From Bacillota bacterium (GTDB lineage Bacteria; Bacillota; Clostridia; DSM-8532), in the NCBI GenBank assembly GCA_023440865.1, contig JAEXRM010000175.1:11428-75427 (forward strand): DNA of 64,000 nt, in the 5' to 3' direction. The notes beneath the pieces are model-generated. The model had not been told where the DNA came from. It saw only the letters and a program-made list of their open reading frames with translations, and did not search any database. The position numbers were made by a program, and so were the translations under genes. Below are positions 51,801-59,039 of this stretch, one piece after another (positions within the stretch are counted from its first letter, which is position 1; every line of letters starts with the position of its first letter).

Positions 51801-52720
51801 CCGCCCAGGGAGAGGTTGATGATGCGGGCGCCATGTGTCACGGCCCGATGGATGCCGGCGACCACGAGCGAATCGGGCGCGCCCTCGTCGTCCGGAAAGA
51901 CGCGGATCGGCATGATGCGGACATTGTCCGGCGTGTTGGCGGCGATGATGCCGGCCACGTGGGTTCCGTGCGCCATGGTGTCCTGCGGCGTCGTGTCGCC
52001 CTCCACGACATCCCATGGATCGACTGTGCGTCCGGCAAGCCAGGGGTGCGACAGGTCCGCGCCGGTGTCAAGCACGGCCACGATGACGGTGCCGGACACC
52101 TTTTCGGTCCGCGCGCGCAGCACGTCAAGACCAATGCGGTTGCCATCCTCGAGGGCTGTCCGTGCCGGCGCGGCATGGTCGAACACGGCAGCCTGCACGT
52201 TCGCTGCGATTTCGGATGCGGCAGCCTGCACGTTTACCGCACTGTCGGATGCGACAGCCTGCACGCTCGCCGCGACGCCAGGACGCCCCGGGCCGTCCGT
52301 CCGGCTCTCCGGCAGGGTGCGGAGCCGGTCCGGTTCCCGGTATGCCGCATGGCGCAGGACCGCGCCATCGCGGTATACGACACGCAGGGCGCCATCCGAT
52401 GCGGACCGCGCGGTCAGAACGGCATCCCGCGGGATGCCGATGATCCGTTCCGCGGCTTCGTCATCCGGCGACACCAGCAGCCGGTCCGTGCCGGCTGCGG
52501 CAAGTGCCGCGTCGATGGCCGCAAGGCTTTCCACAGGCAAGCTTCCGGAGACGGGGATGTCTTGCGGATGCGGGGTCTGCGCCACCATGACGGCAGGCGT
52601 CGGCACGACGGGCGGGACTTCTTCGGCGGCCGCCGGCCGGACAGGCGCACCGGACATGGCCAGGCAGCAGGCAAGCAGCACCGCAAGCGGCGGACGGAAT
52701 CGCACAAGGGAATTCGCCAT
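48878..52720 (-). CDS. Secreted S8 (subtilisin-like) protease with SLH-like C-terminus
   Basis: 1280 residues. A signal peptide (PLAVLLACCLAMSGAPVRPAAA) is followed by a propeptide-like region with a 33-bp tandem repeat (VQAAASE-type blocks). The S8 domain carries Asp near 217 (VAVLDTGAD), His near 249 (HGTHVAGII) and Ser near 394 (SGTSMAAPLVAAAAAM). A long middle part (about 500-1100) contains beta-rich regions of unknown type. The end resembles three S-layer homology repeats (RAGIVPADLADGYQQ; LGIVNGVGGNRFDPEGGLTREQ; YGVIQGVGGGNLSPKGAVTREQAI), which anchor proteins to cell-wall polymers. GGAGG precedes the ATG at 52720. Its substrates are unknown. Confidence 0.9.
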   Translation of the reverse strand: MANSLVRFRPPLAVLLACCLAMSGAPVRPAAAEEVPPVVPTPAVMVAQTPHPQDIPVSGSLPVESLAAIDAALAAAGTDRLLVSPDDEAAERIIGIPRDAVLTARSASDGALRVVYRDGAVLRHAAYREPDRLRTLPESRTDGPGRPGVAASVQAVASDSAVNVQAAASEIAANVQAAVFDHAAPARTALEDGNRIGLDVLRARTEKVSGTVIVAVLDTGADLSHPWLAGRTVDPWDVVEGDTTPQDTMAHGTHVAGIIAANTPDNVRIMPIRVFPDDEGAPDSLVVAGIHRAVTHGARIINLSLGGAGTTVYLRKAVQYAISQGVTLIVSAGNGGHDLTGEYPASFGEVVTVGATGRDGDLLYYSNTGDTIDVCAPGEKIISALPDGRTGAESGTSMAAPLVAAAAAMLVLESPGRTPAQVADRLRQNTVDLGAAGQDAVFGAGEINFRQYGPEQAFAVVGAERAGRTPDPAQYLPTAQPAETAASRAAGQLATVDAAVAQGAAGAVPEFKYEMGLHLHAGPSVATFTATVDGLARPMPAPVPGEAVPCTIGLRDLAAGTHVARIEARQADGSVAGAWEQVFAIPEYNVRIRSVGLDGTFVQQPGLQVAGFSRQDARIAGVPVSSAVREGVWLANIDFGALAPTYGVLRVANTAGGSRMEPIYLRTVGNGGDKVLEPSESDAFEIRSGDAPEPVNAWASLAAPSVSADLADPAALWGGGVGIASTRTWMRQVDLTAQGPSLGGGRSGYLLIDTAPFWLELTQSGNAAGSGQPAGVSDAGVDRWWHVGRTAEMEPVLVLGADSVAVLRLPDAPAGETAYRLECVPEGKTLSGILPAGGLTLSLPAGTYAGSLERYRAASGGVQAVDRLTGYLDVTAGTTTAQTFSPGLTDRIRPSDDGAGIVHRWVTPGGFDYRLFVVAAGARAGGTAGVVLPDMVLTEMPSGRTLTRRGTALTAPDRNEQVYALAGVPDGIWRISFRCDATAMRLPVTPAFLTVTVRAGRLVNTGNTPPRKLSDYYTYLTPGGDVAYDLISEFTDAEQAVLDFEATAGYVVDGLFLYRDMSGTGRDIAITARDLAGGFAVLEQEIRITDEEPVEPSYQPIAEIDSLGASPWAMSTVQAAIRAGIVPADLADGYQQKELRASFSRLVMRMVEARRGAVAAPAGVMFDDTVDPDVHKAASLGIVNGVGGNRFDPEGGLTREQLCVMLYNAARVLRPGMAMPARVPVFSDAGAVSLWAGTAVSFCSGYGVIQGVGGGNLSPKGAVTREQAILMTHRLFVLTK
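52191..52289 (-). repeat. 33-bp tandem repeat in the subtilase gene, 3 copies
   Basis: Units start at 52191, 52224 and 52257, each beginning GCCTGCACG. They encode 11-residue blocks (VQAAASE-like) ahead of the catalytic domain, in frame. Confidence 0.85.
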
Positions 52721-52959
52721 GATGACATCCTCCACTCCCATCATACCCGCACACGGGTCTCTTTGACAGTCGGGCGCCCGCAATATCGTGCAAGATGCCG
52801 AGGGCCTTCCGGGCGTATGCTTTCTCCGGGGCCGCAGGACGGGCGACCGGTGACATTGCCTGCGCGGCGGGCATGCCTTCTGCTCCGTTCGCCGCGCGGC
52901 GGCCTGAACGCTTGCACTGCCCGCTCCATATGCCCCAATCGGTCACAAGGAGGCATTCC

Positions 52960-53367
52960 ATGAAATGCGTGCTCATCCTCGACGAATCCCTGCCCGCCGG
53001 CGTCGGGGCCAATACGGCCGCCGCACTCGGCCTGAGCCTTGGCAGCCATGTGCCCGGACTCGTCGGACCGGACCCGGCCGACGCCTCGGGCACCCTGCAC
53101 CGCGGGGTCACGGCCATCCCGCTCCCCATCCTGACCACCGACCGGGAGCGGCTGGGAAGCCTGTACCGGACTTTGCTGGCACAACCGCTTGAGGGCATGA
53201 CGCTCATCGGCTTCGACGATGTGGCGCAGCGCTGCCTGTGTTATGATGACTATGTCCGGCGGCTGTCCATGACCCCGCCGGAAACCATCGCGTATCTGGG
53301 CATCTGCCTGTATGGACCGAAAAAACGCGTGAACTCGCTGTGCGGACAGTTCCGGCTGCTGCGTTGA
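52960..53367 (+). CDS. DUF2000-family protein
   Basis: 135 residues. It begins CVLILDESLPAGVGANTAAALGLSLG and contains HRGVTAIPLPILTTD and LYRTLLAQPLEG, features of the DUF2000 family, whose function is unknown. The fold is expected to be a compact alpha-beta one. AAGGAGG lies 7 bases ahead of the ATG at 52960. It is divergent from the subtilase gene and followed by an AraC regulator, with a tandem repeat between. Confidence 0.75.
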   Translation: MKCVLILDESLPAGVGANTAAALGLSLGSHVPGLVGPDPADASGTLHRGVTAIPLPILTTDRERLGSLYRTLLAQPLEGMTLIGFDDVAQRCLCYDDYVRRLSMTPPETIAYLGICLYGPKKRVNSLCGQFRLLR

Positions 53368-53386
53368 TCCGCCCTGGCACAAGACA

Positions 53387-53446
53387 TGCCTCGCCGGCGC
53401 ATGCTACGGCTTCGCAGGCGCAAGCCACGGCCTCGCCGGCGCACGG
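53387..53446. repeat. 21-bp tandem repeat, about 3 copies
   Basis: Units near 53387, 53408 and 53429 share CTTCGC/CTCGCC-GGCGCA cores. The array lies in the spacer behind the DUF2000 gene. Read on the minus strand it gives AGEAVAC-type 7-residue periods, but that frame has no other coding sign. Confidence 0.65.
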
Positions 53447-53608
53447 CGGTCCCGCCGCAACAACGCATGAGGCGCGCCGCATCATTGATGCCGTCCCGTG
53501 CACCGGCGCCGGCGCATGCGCCGGACACGCCGCTCCAGCGCAGCACACGCCGCAATCCGCTCCCCGCAGGCTATGGCCGCACCGTGCGTGCGGCCGGATG
53601 GATGGCAT

Positions 53609-54484
53609 ATGGCAAGTATCCGGTATGACCACTTTCCCGATTGTCCCTGGCTGCGGCTGAAGACCTGCGACGGCATGGCGCAGGCCACGCGTCCCCATGC
53701 GCATGACCACCATTGCGTCGCGCTGGTGACCGGTGGATCCAGCGTGGTCCGGTTCGGCGGGGAGGCGCATGCGGTCGGGCAGGGTCAGCTGGTGTTCATC
53801 GGTGCCGGCTTCGTCCACCAGTGCCTGCCGGACCATGTCGCCGGCTGGCGCTTCCGCATGGTGCAGGTGGACGCGGCATGGGCGTCGGACAGCGGCCTCC
53901 CCGTCCCCGTCCGGCCCTGCTTCCTGGTCCGGGATCTGACGCATGCGCGCCGCAAACAGCTCCTTGCATGCTTCGACGCCCTTGCCGACGACACCGCCGA
54001 CCCGGAGGAAACCGTTCTGGACATCCTCGGACAGGCCCTGTGCGCCGACGCCGATGCCGCCGTGGCACTGCATCCGCCGGCAAGCGCACCGGACGCGATG
54101 CGCGCCATCGCCCGGCGGCTCCGCGAACGGCCCGACATGCCCGTCCGGTTGCAGGCGTTGGCCGAACAGGCCCGCACCGACCGTTTCTCCCTCATCCGGA
54201 CCTTCCGCGCCCATTACGGCACCACGCCGATGGCCTGGTGGAACATGCAGCGACTGGAGGAAGCGAGGCGGATGCTCGACGCGGGTCACCCGATCCTCGA
54301 CATCGTGCACGCGCTGGGCTTCAGCGACCAGAGCCACTTCTCCCGGCTGTTCAAGGCGCATGCCGGGGTTTCGGCGACGCAGTACCGCAAGTCCGCGGAC
54401 GGGCGTCTGCGGCACACATCTTGCGGGAAACGTGATAGAATGGCGCCAACAGCCCATTCCCGGGAGGAGGGGCCGTCGCGGTGA
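53609..54484 (+). CDS. AraC-family regulator with cupin sensor domain
   Basis: About 291 residues. The cupin part begins IRYDHFPDCPWLRLKTCDGMA and has RPHAHDHHCVALVTGGSSVVRFGGEAHAV. The HTH part is RRLRERPDMPVRLQALAEQARTDRFSLIRTFRAHYGTTPMAWW, then EEARRMLDAGHPILDIVHALGFSDQSHFSRLFKAHAGVSATQYRK. The layout matches AraC proteins controlling amino-acid or amine exporters. No ribosome binding site is strong; the ATG at 53609 is chosen because the cupin starts there. Two tens of residues follow the HTH, an unusual tail. The next gene, QueG-like, is on the same strand 65 bases on. Confidence 0.82.
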   Translation: MASIRYDHFPDCPWLRLKTCDGMAQATRPHAHDHHCVALVTGGSSVVRFGGEAHAVGQGQLVFIGAGFVHQCLPDHVAGWRFRMVQVDAAWASDSGLPVPVRPCFLVRDLTHARRKQLLACFDALADDTADPEETVLDILGQALCADADAAVALHPPASAPDAMRAIARRLRERPDMPVRLQALAEQARTDRFSLIRTFRAHYGTTPMAWWNMQRLEEARRMLDAGHPILDIVHALGFSDQSHFSRLFKAHAGVSATQYRKSADGRLRHTSCGKRDRMAPTAHSREEGPSR

Positions 54485-54548
54485 ACGCAGTCGGTTCCCC
54501 TGCGCCTATTCGGGAGGATGCCGCATCACGCACACAGGAGGAATCGAC

Positions 54549-55226
54549 ATGAAGGAAGCCATCCGTTCGCTGGTACTGTCCCTGGGAGCCGACGTGTGCG
54601 GATTTGCCGCCATCGACCGGTTCGAGGCCGCGCCGAAGGGGTATTCTCCCGCCGACCTGTTCCCCGCGTGCCGGTCGGTCGTCGTATTCGGCGTCGCCCT
54701 GCCCGCGGCGCTGCTGACGGTCGACTCCCGCTACCTGTACGGGCACTACAACGACGTCTGCATCGGGCAGGTCGACAACATCGCCTTAACCGCCGCCAAG
54801 GCGCTGGAACGCGATTTCGGCACAGCCGCCGCCCCGGTTCCGTGCGACGGGCCGTATGATTCATGGGATCAGCAAAAGCTCGAGGGGCGAGGCTTGATAT
54901 CGATGAAGCACGCCGCCGTCCTGGCGGGGATCGGTTCCCTCGGCAAGAGCACGATGCTCATCAACAGCCGGTTCGGCAACCGCCTGACGGTCGGCGCCAT
55001 CCTGACGGATGCCACGCTTGCATCGGACGAGCCGGCCGCGTCGCTGTGCCCGCCGTCATGCCGGCGCTGCCTCGAGGCATGTCCGACGGGTGCGCTCGAC
55101 GGCACGACGGCCGAGCAGGCGCGCTGCCGGCCCCATGCGTACGCCAAGAACGCAAGGGGCTTTTCGATCGTCGCCTGCAACGCCTGCCGCACGGCCTGCC
55201 CGCTGCGGTTCGGCGCGGACCGCTGA
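54549..55226 (+). CDS. QueG-like 4Fe-4S protein (epoxyqueuosine reductase-like)
   Basis: 225 residues. N-terminal SLVLSLGADVCGFAAIDRF and LFPACRSVVVFGVALP match the start of QueG family proteins. HAAVLAGIGSLGKSTMLINSRFGNRLTVGAILTD is the conserved core. Two ferredoxin-like clusters follow (CPPSCRRCLEACPTGAL and CNACRTACP). It is shorter than true QueG (about 380 residues), lacking the C-terminal HEAT-like part. It probably has a reductive role that is not tRNA modification. AGGAGG precedes the ATG. Confidence 0.82.
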   Translation: MKEAIRSLVLSLGADVCGFAAIDRFEAAPKGYSPADLFPACRSVVVFGVALPAALLTVDSRYLYGHYNDVCIGQVDNIALTAAKALERDFGTAAAPVPCDGPYDSWDQQKLEGRGLISMKHAAVLAGIGSLGKSTMLINSRFGNRLTVGAILTDATLASDEPAASLCPPSCRRCLEACPTGALDGTTAEQARCRPHAYAKNARGFSIVACNACRTACPLRFGADR

Positions 55227-55234
55227 GGTTCGGC

Positions 55235-55394
55235 GCGGACATCTCAGAGCGCCAGCCTGCCTGCATGCGGACATCCGAGAGCGTTAGCCTGTCTGCATGC
55301 GGACATCCGAGAGCGCCAGCCTGTCTGCATGCGGACATCCGAGAGCGTTAGCCTGTCTGCATGCGGACATCCGAGAGTGTTAGCCTGTCTACAT
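55235..55394. repeat. 32-bp tandem repeat, 5 copies
   Basis: Units start at 55235, 55267, 55299, 55331 and 55363, each with GCGGACATCCGAGAGC-type cores and a GCCTGTCTGCAT-type end. Copies 2-4 are almost identical. The last copy runs into the stop of the convergent lipoprotein gene. There are no spacers, so it is not a CRISPR array. Confidence 0.92.
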
Positions 55395-56336
55395 GTCGTT
55401 GCCGCCATCCCACCAGGGGGGCATGTGCGCTTGCTCATAGGGATAATCATACCGTTCGGTGCGATAGCCCTCCGGCAGCTGCAGATCGGCTTCGGGCACG
55501 GCTTCTGACGACATGGGCCCGAAATCGATGGTATGGTGGGGTTCCCCGCCGACCGACACCTCCACCCGCACCGGTCCGTCCGGTCCCATCGTGAAGCGAT
55601 ACGCAACCGGTGTGTCCGGATCCTGCGGCAACGCGACGGTATATGTCGTCACAGCCGTGTCGCCCTGGGCAACGGTATCGGATGCGGTGCCGTTCACGGC
55701 GCGCAGCATCTCCGCCTCCACCAGGTGATCCCCGATGCCCTCGAACCGGTGGAGCACCCGCTGCTGCGGCAGGGCGAACCAGGTCGCCCCGTCCGCGGCG
55801 AACTCCTCCACCCGCACCGGGTTCCCGTTCATGTCAAACGCGGTGTACACCGCGCGGGCACGGTCGCCCTGCCGCGCATAGGTGGCGGTCCACGCCTCCC
55901 CCTCGACCGGCGTCACGGTGTAGGAGAAGGACAATGCCTCGGCGTTGCCGGCCATCATCGCGAAAAACTGCCATGGTGTCGGCATGTCCCCGGTGCCGGC
56001 ATCCGCATCCGCCTGACCGGAACCGCCCTCGGAAGAAGTGGCGGCGGATGGCTCGGGCGTCCGCTTCGTATCGTCCGACGCCCCGGCTGCAGGGGATGCC
56101 GATGCATTGCCGTCACTGGTCGCGGTCGTCCCTTCCGCCGATGCGGGGGGACTTGCCGGTGCAGATGTGGTCGAGGCACCGCCTGCCTGCACCGAGGCGG
56201 GCGATTGACCGTCACCGTCCGCAGCGCCGCCACCATCCGGCACACCAGCGCCACCCACTTGGCCGCATCCGGCCGGCAGGCACAGCAGCAATACCAACAG
56301 CACGATCCATGCGGCCTTGTGCTTGACTTGCATCAT
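55389..56336 (-). CDS. Predicted lipoprotein, function unknown
   Basis: 315 residues. A signal peptide (HKAAWIVLLVLLLCLPAGC) with a lipobox (LPAGC) puts it on the outer face of the membrane. A long Ala/Ser/Thr/Gly-rich linker (about 25-115) follows. The C-terminal domain (EALSFSYTVTPVEGEAWTATYARQGDRARAVY, PQDPDTPVAYRFTMGPDGPVRVEV) looks like an antiparallel beta domain, similar to LolA/LppX-like folds by pattern, but I cannot name a family. It starts at the first of two ATGs behind AAGGAGG. It is convergent with the QueG-like gene. Confidence 0.78.
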   Translation of the reverse strand: MMQVKHKAAWIVLLVLLLCLPAGCGQVGGAGVPDGGGAADGDGQSPASVQAGGASTTSAPASPPASAEGTTATSDGNASASPAAGASDDTKRTPEPSAATSSEGGSGQADADAGTGDMPTPWQFFAMMAGNAEALSFSYTVTPVEGEAWTATYARQGDRARAVYTAFDMNGNPVRVEEFAADGATWFALPQQRVLHRFEGIGDHLVEAEMLRAVNGTASDTVAQGDTAVTTYTVALPQDPDTPVAYRFTMGPDGPVRVEVSVGGEPHHTIDFGPMSSEAVPEADLQLPEGYRTERYDYPYEQAHMPPWWDGGNDM

Positions 56337-56568
56337 GCGGGGTTCCTCCTTCGGCGTCCATGTCCGGCTTCCACAGCCGAACAGGTGCCAGCAGCCCTTC
56401 CGCGGGCTCCATCCCATCATACGGCCCCCCCCTTTCCCCCGCCCAGTGCCGAAAAGCCAACATCCTCTGGCCGATTGTCCCGTTTGCGCCATTCCCGCGG
56501 GCCCGCAAATCGGATAGGATGTTCGTGGATGCAACCGGGTGGTGTCATCCGGCTTGCCGGGAGGTTTC

Positions 56569-58206
56569 ATGAAGCGACGCAACGATGCCCGCTATCTGCT
56601 GTTCCAGATCAATCCGCTCGCGCAGAAGAAGGTCTTGTCGATTACACGCGGGGAAAAGCTGCTGCACGATCTCGAGCTGCGGCTCGACGCGGTGCATCCC
56701 GTATCCGAGGTGGCCGTGGATGTGGGCCGGTTCGGCGAGGGAGAACTGGAGATCACATGCGATCCGGACATGGAGATTCCCATGCGGGCGGGCGACGACC
56801 CCGCCTGGCCGGCGAACCTGTACCGTGAGCCTTTGCGGCCCCACACGCGCTTTACCGCCCGCCGCGGCTGGATCAACGATCCGAACGGCCTGGTGTTCCA
56901 CGAGGGGAAGTACCATCTGTTCTTCCAGTACAACCCGGTCGGCACGGACTGGGGCAACATGCACTGGGGACACGCGACCAGCCGCGACCTGGTCCACTGG
57001 GAGGAGCAGGACATCGCCCTGTTTCCGGATGAGCATGGCACGATGTTCTCCGGCTCCGCCATCGTCGACTGGGACAACCGCCTGGGCCTGAACACGGAGG
57101 ACCATGCGGCCATCGTGCTGTTCTACACCTGCGCGGGCAACACCTCGGTGATGTCGAAGGATAGGCCGTACACCCAGAACATCGCCTGCAGCATCGATGG
57201 AGGCGCCACGTTCATCAAGCATCCGGCCAATCCCGTCGTGCCGCAGCTGTGCGACGGGAACCGCGATCCGAAGGTCATCCGTTCCCCGGGCGGCGGCTAT
57301 GTCATGGCCCTGTACCTCGAAGGCAGCACCTACGCGCTGCTGCATTCGGAGAATCTGACGGCATGGACGCTGCTGCAGCAGCTCGATCTGCCGGAGGACA
57401 CGGAATGTCCCGATTTCTACCCGCTGACGGCGCCGGATGGCGAGGTTCGCTGGGTGTTCAGCGGTGCGGCGGACCGGTACCTGGTGGGGCGTTTTGACGG
57501 CGCGCGCTTTGTGCCAGAGGGGCCGGCGGGAAGGCTCCACCATGGCACGCACGCCTACGCGGCGCAAAGCTGGTCCGATCTGCCCGCCCACGACGGGCGC
57601 CGCATCCGCATCGCCTGGAACACCTTCGATCTGCCGGGGATGGCGTTCAACCGCAGCATGACCTTTCCAGCGGAAATGTCGCTGCGCCGGATCGACGACC
57701 GGTGGCAGCTATGCGCCGCCCCCATCCGGGAGATCGCACGGCTGCAGCGCAATCCCCACGCCCTGCCGGACTTCACGGTCGACTCCCGGTCGCCCTTCTC
57801 GCTGCCGCTGAGCCGGGGTGCCCACGACCTGTCGATGACGGTGTCGTTCGAACCGGAAGGTACGCCGGGCGATGGGCGAAACCGTGTTGCTGGCGGCGGT
57901 ATCGAACAGGGTTCAAGCTTCACCCTGTCCCTGTTCGGCTGGGACCTGGCCTTCGATGCCGTGTCAAGGGAGCTTCGCTGCATGGGTGCCGTCGCCCCGA
58001 TTCCCGGTGCAGGCGCCTTCCGCTTGCGCCTGCTGGCGGACACCACCGGCCTCGAGGTGTATGCCGCCGACGGCTGCCGCTGGCTGTCGATGGGCGGCTG
58101 TGCGGACTGGAACCTCGACCGGCTGTCCCTGGGCGTCACGAGCGGCGTGCTGCAGGTTCGCGGGCTGAAGGACACCGAGCTCGACAACATCTGGGTCAAC
58201 CGCTGA
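56569..58206 (+). CDS. Glycoside hydrolase family 32 (beta-fructosidase)
   Basis: 545 residues. GH32 catalytic motifs are present: the nucleophile Asp in WINDPNGLVF, the transition-state Asp in RDPKVI and the acid/base Glu in ECPDFYPL. FFQYNPVGTDWGNMHWGHATSRDLVHWEE is the second conserved block. An N-terminal ~90-residue region precedes the five-bladed propeller, and a C-terminal beta-sandwich (about 400-545) is present. No signal peptide is seen, so it is probably cytoplasmic sucrose, inulin-oligomer or levan-oligomer hydrolysis. GGGAGG precedes the ATG. No transporter adjoins it. Confidence 0.93.
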   Translation: MKRRNDARYLLFQINPLAQKKVLSITRGEKLLHDLELRLDAVHPVSEVAVDVGRFGEGELEITCDPDMEIPMRAGDDPAWPANLYREPLRPHTRFTARRGWINDPNGLVFHEGKYHLFFQYNPVGTDWGNMHWGHATSRDLVHWEEQDIALFPDEHGTMFSGSAIVDWDNRLGLNTEDHAAIVLFYTCAGNTSVMSKDRPYTQNIACSIDGGATFIKHPANPVVPQLCDGNRDPKVIRSPGGGYVMALYLEGSTYALLHSENLTAWTLLQQLDLPEDTECPDFYPLTAPDGEVRWVFSGAADRYLVGRFDGARFVPEGPAGRLHHGTHAYAAQSWSDLPAHDGRRIRIAWNTFDLPGMAFNRSMTFPAEMSLRRIDDRWQLCAAPIREIARLQRNPHALPDFTVDSRSPFSLPLSRGAHDLSMTVSFEPEGTPGDGRNRVAGGGIEQGSSFTLSLFGWDLAFDAVSRELRCMGAVAPIPGAGAFRLRLLADTTGLEVYAADGCRWLSMGGCADWNLDRLSLGVTSGVLQVRGLKDTELDNIWVNR

Positions 58207-58311
58207 CGGGTTATCTTCGGGCTGCCGTTTGATGCCTGCGGACTCTACGGAGCGTGGATAGGAATTCTACCGGTTCTCACGTATGCTGATACCGTCATGG
58301 AGGTACGCAAC

Positions 58312-58899
58312 ATGGACTGCGCCAAGGTTGGCCGACTGATCGCAGCGCTACGGCGGGAAAAGGGATTCACGCAGAAGCAGCTCGCGGCGGGCCTGAACAT
58401 CAGCGACAAGACCATTTCCAAATGGGAGCGCGGGCAGGGATGCCCGGATGTGTCGCTGCTGCGCGAGCTGTCCATGTTGCTCGAAACCGACATCGAGCAT
58501 ATCCTGTCGGGGGATTTGGACCCCAACGGCAAGGACGGAGGCAACATGAGAAAGATCCGGTTCCACGTCTGTCCCACCTGCGGCAACATCGTCACCGCCA
58601 CAGGGGAGGCGGACCTGACCTGCTGCGGCAGAAAGCTCGCCCCCCTGACCCCGAAGCCAGCGGACGAAGCGCACCGGATGACGGTCGAGGAGGTCGAGGA
58701 CGACTGGTACATCACCTTTTCCCATGACATGAGCAAACAGCATTTCATCCGGTTTGTCGCGTGCGTGTCGTATGACCGCGTGCTGCTGGTGCGCCTGTAT
58801 CCGGAGCAGGGCGGGGAGGTGCGGTTTCCGAAGATGCGGTCGGCGAAGCTGTTCGCCTGCTGCAGCGAGCATGGGCTGTGGGCGTTCAAGCCGTCATGA
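58312..58899 (+). CDS. XRE-family regulator fused to a desulforedoxin/superoxide reductase-like domain
   Basis: 195 residues. N-terminal HTH: VGRLIAALRREKGFTQKQLAAGLNISDKTISKWERGQGCPDVSLL. The C-terminal half starts KIRFHVCPTCGNIVTATGEADLTCCGRKL, the rubredoxin-like Cys pattern (CxxCGN and CC) of desulfoferrodoxin N-terminal domains. A part resembling the superoxide reductase core follows (DDWYITFSHDMSKQHFIRFVACVSYDRVLLVRLYPEQ). A transcription factor that senses metal, oxygen or superoxide through a bound iron is a reasonable inference. GGAGGT lies 7 bases before the ATG at 58312. It is monocistronic. Confidence 0.8.
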   Translation: MDCAKVGRLIAALRREKGFTQKQLAAGLNISDKTISKWERGQGCPDVSLLRELSMLLETDIEHILSGDLDPNGKDGGNMRKIRFHVCPTCGNIVTATGEADLTCCGRKLAPLTPKPADEAHRMTVEEVEDDWYITFSHDMSKQHFIRFVACVSYDRVLLVRLYPEQGGEVRFPKMRSAKLFACCSEHGLWAFKPS

Positions 58900-59039
58900 T
58901 CCTGTAGGCACTAATCTCGGTTTGGACAGGCGCTTGCATGCGTGCGCAACGCGGTACGGGCGCATGCCTCCATGGGATGGGACCCTGAACCGGACATATG
59001 GCTGCGGATTACCGCCGCCACATGCGGAAGGAGATCGCC

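Noticed and set aside
55235..55394. CRISPR-like array
   Set aside because: The 32-bp units are contiguous without spacers, and no cas gene is near. It is a tandem repeat.
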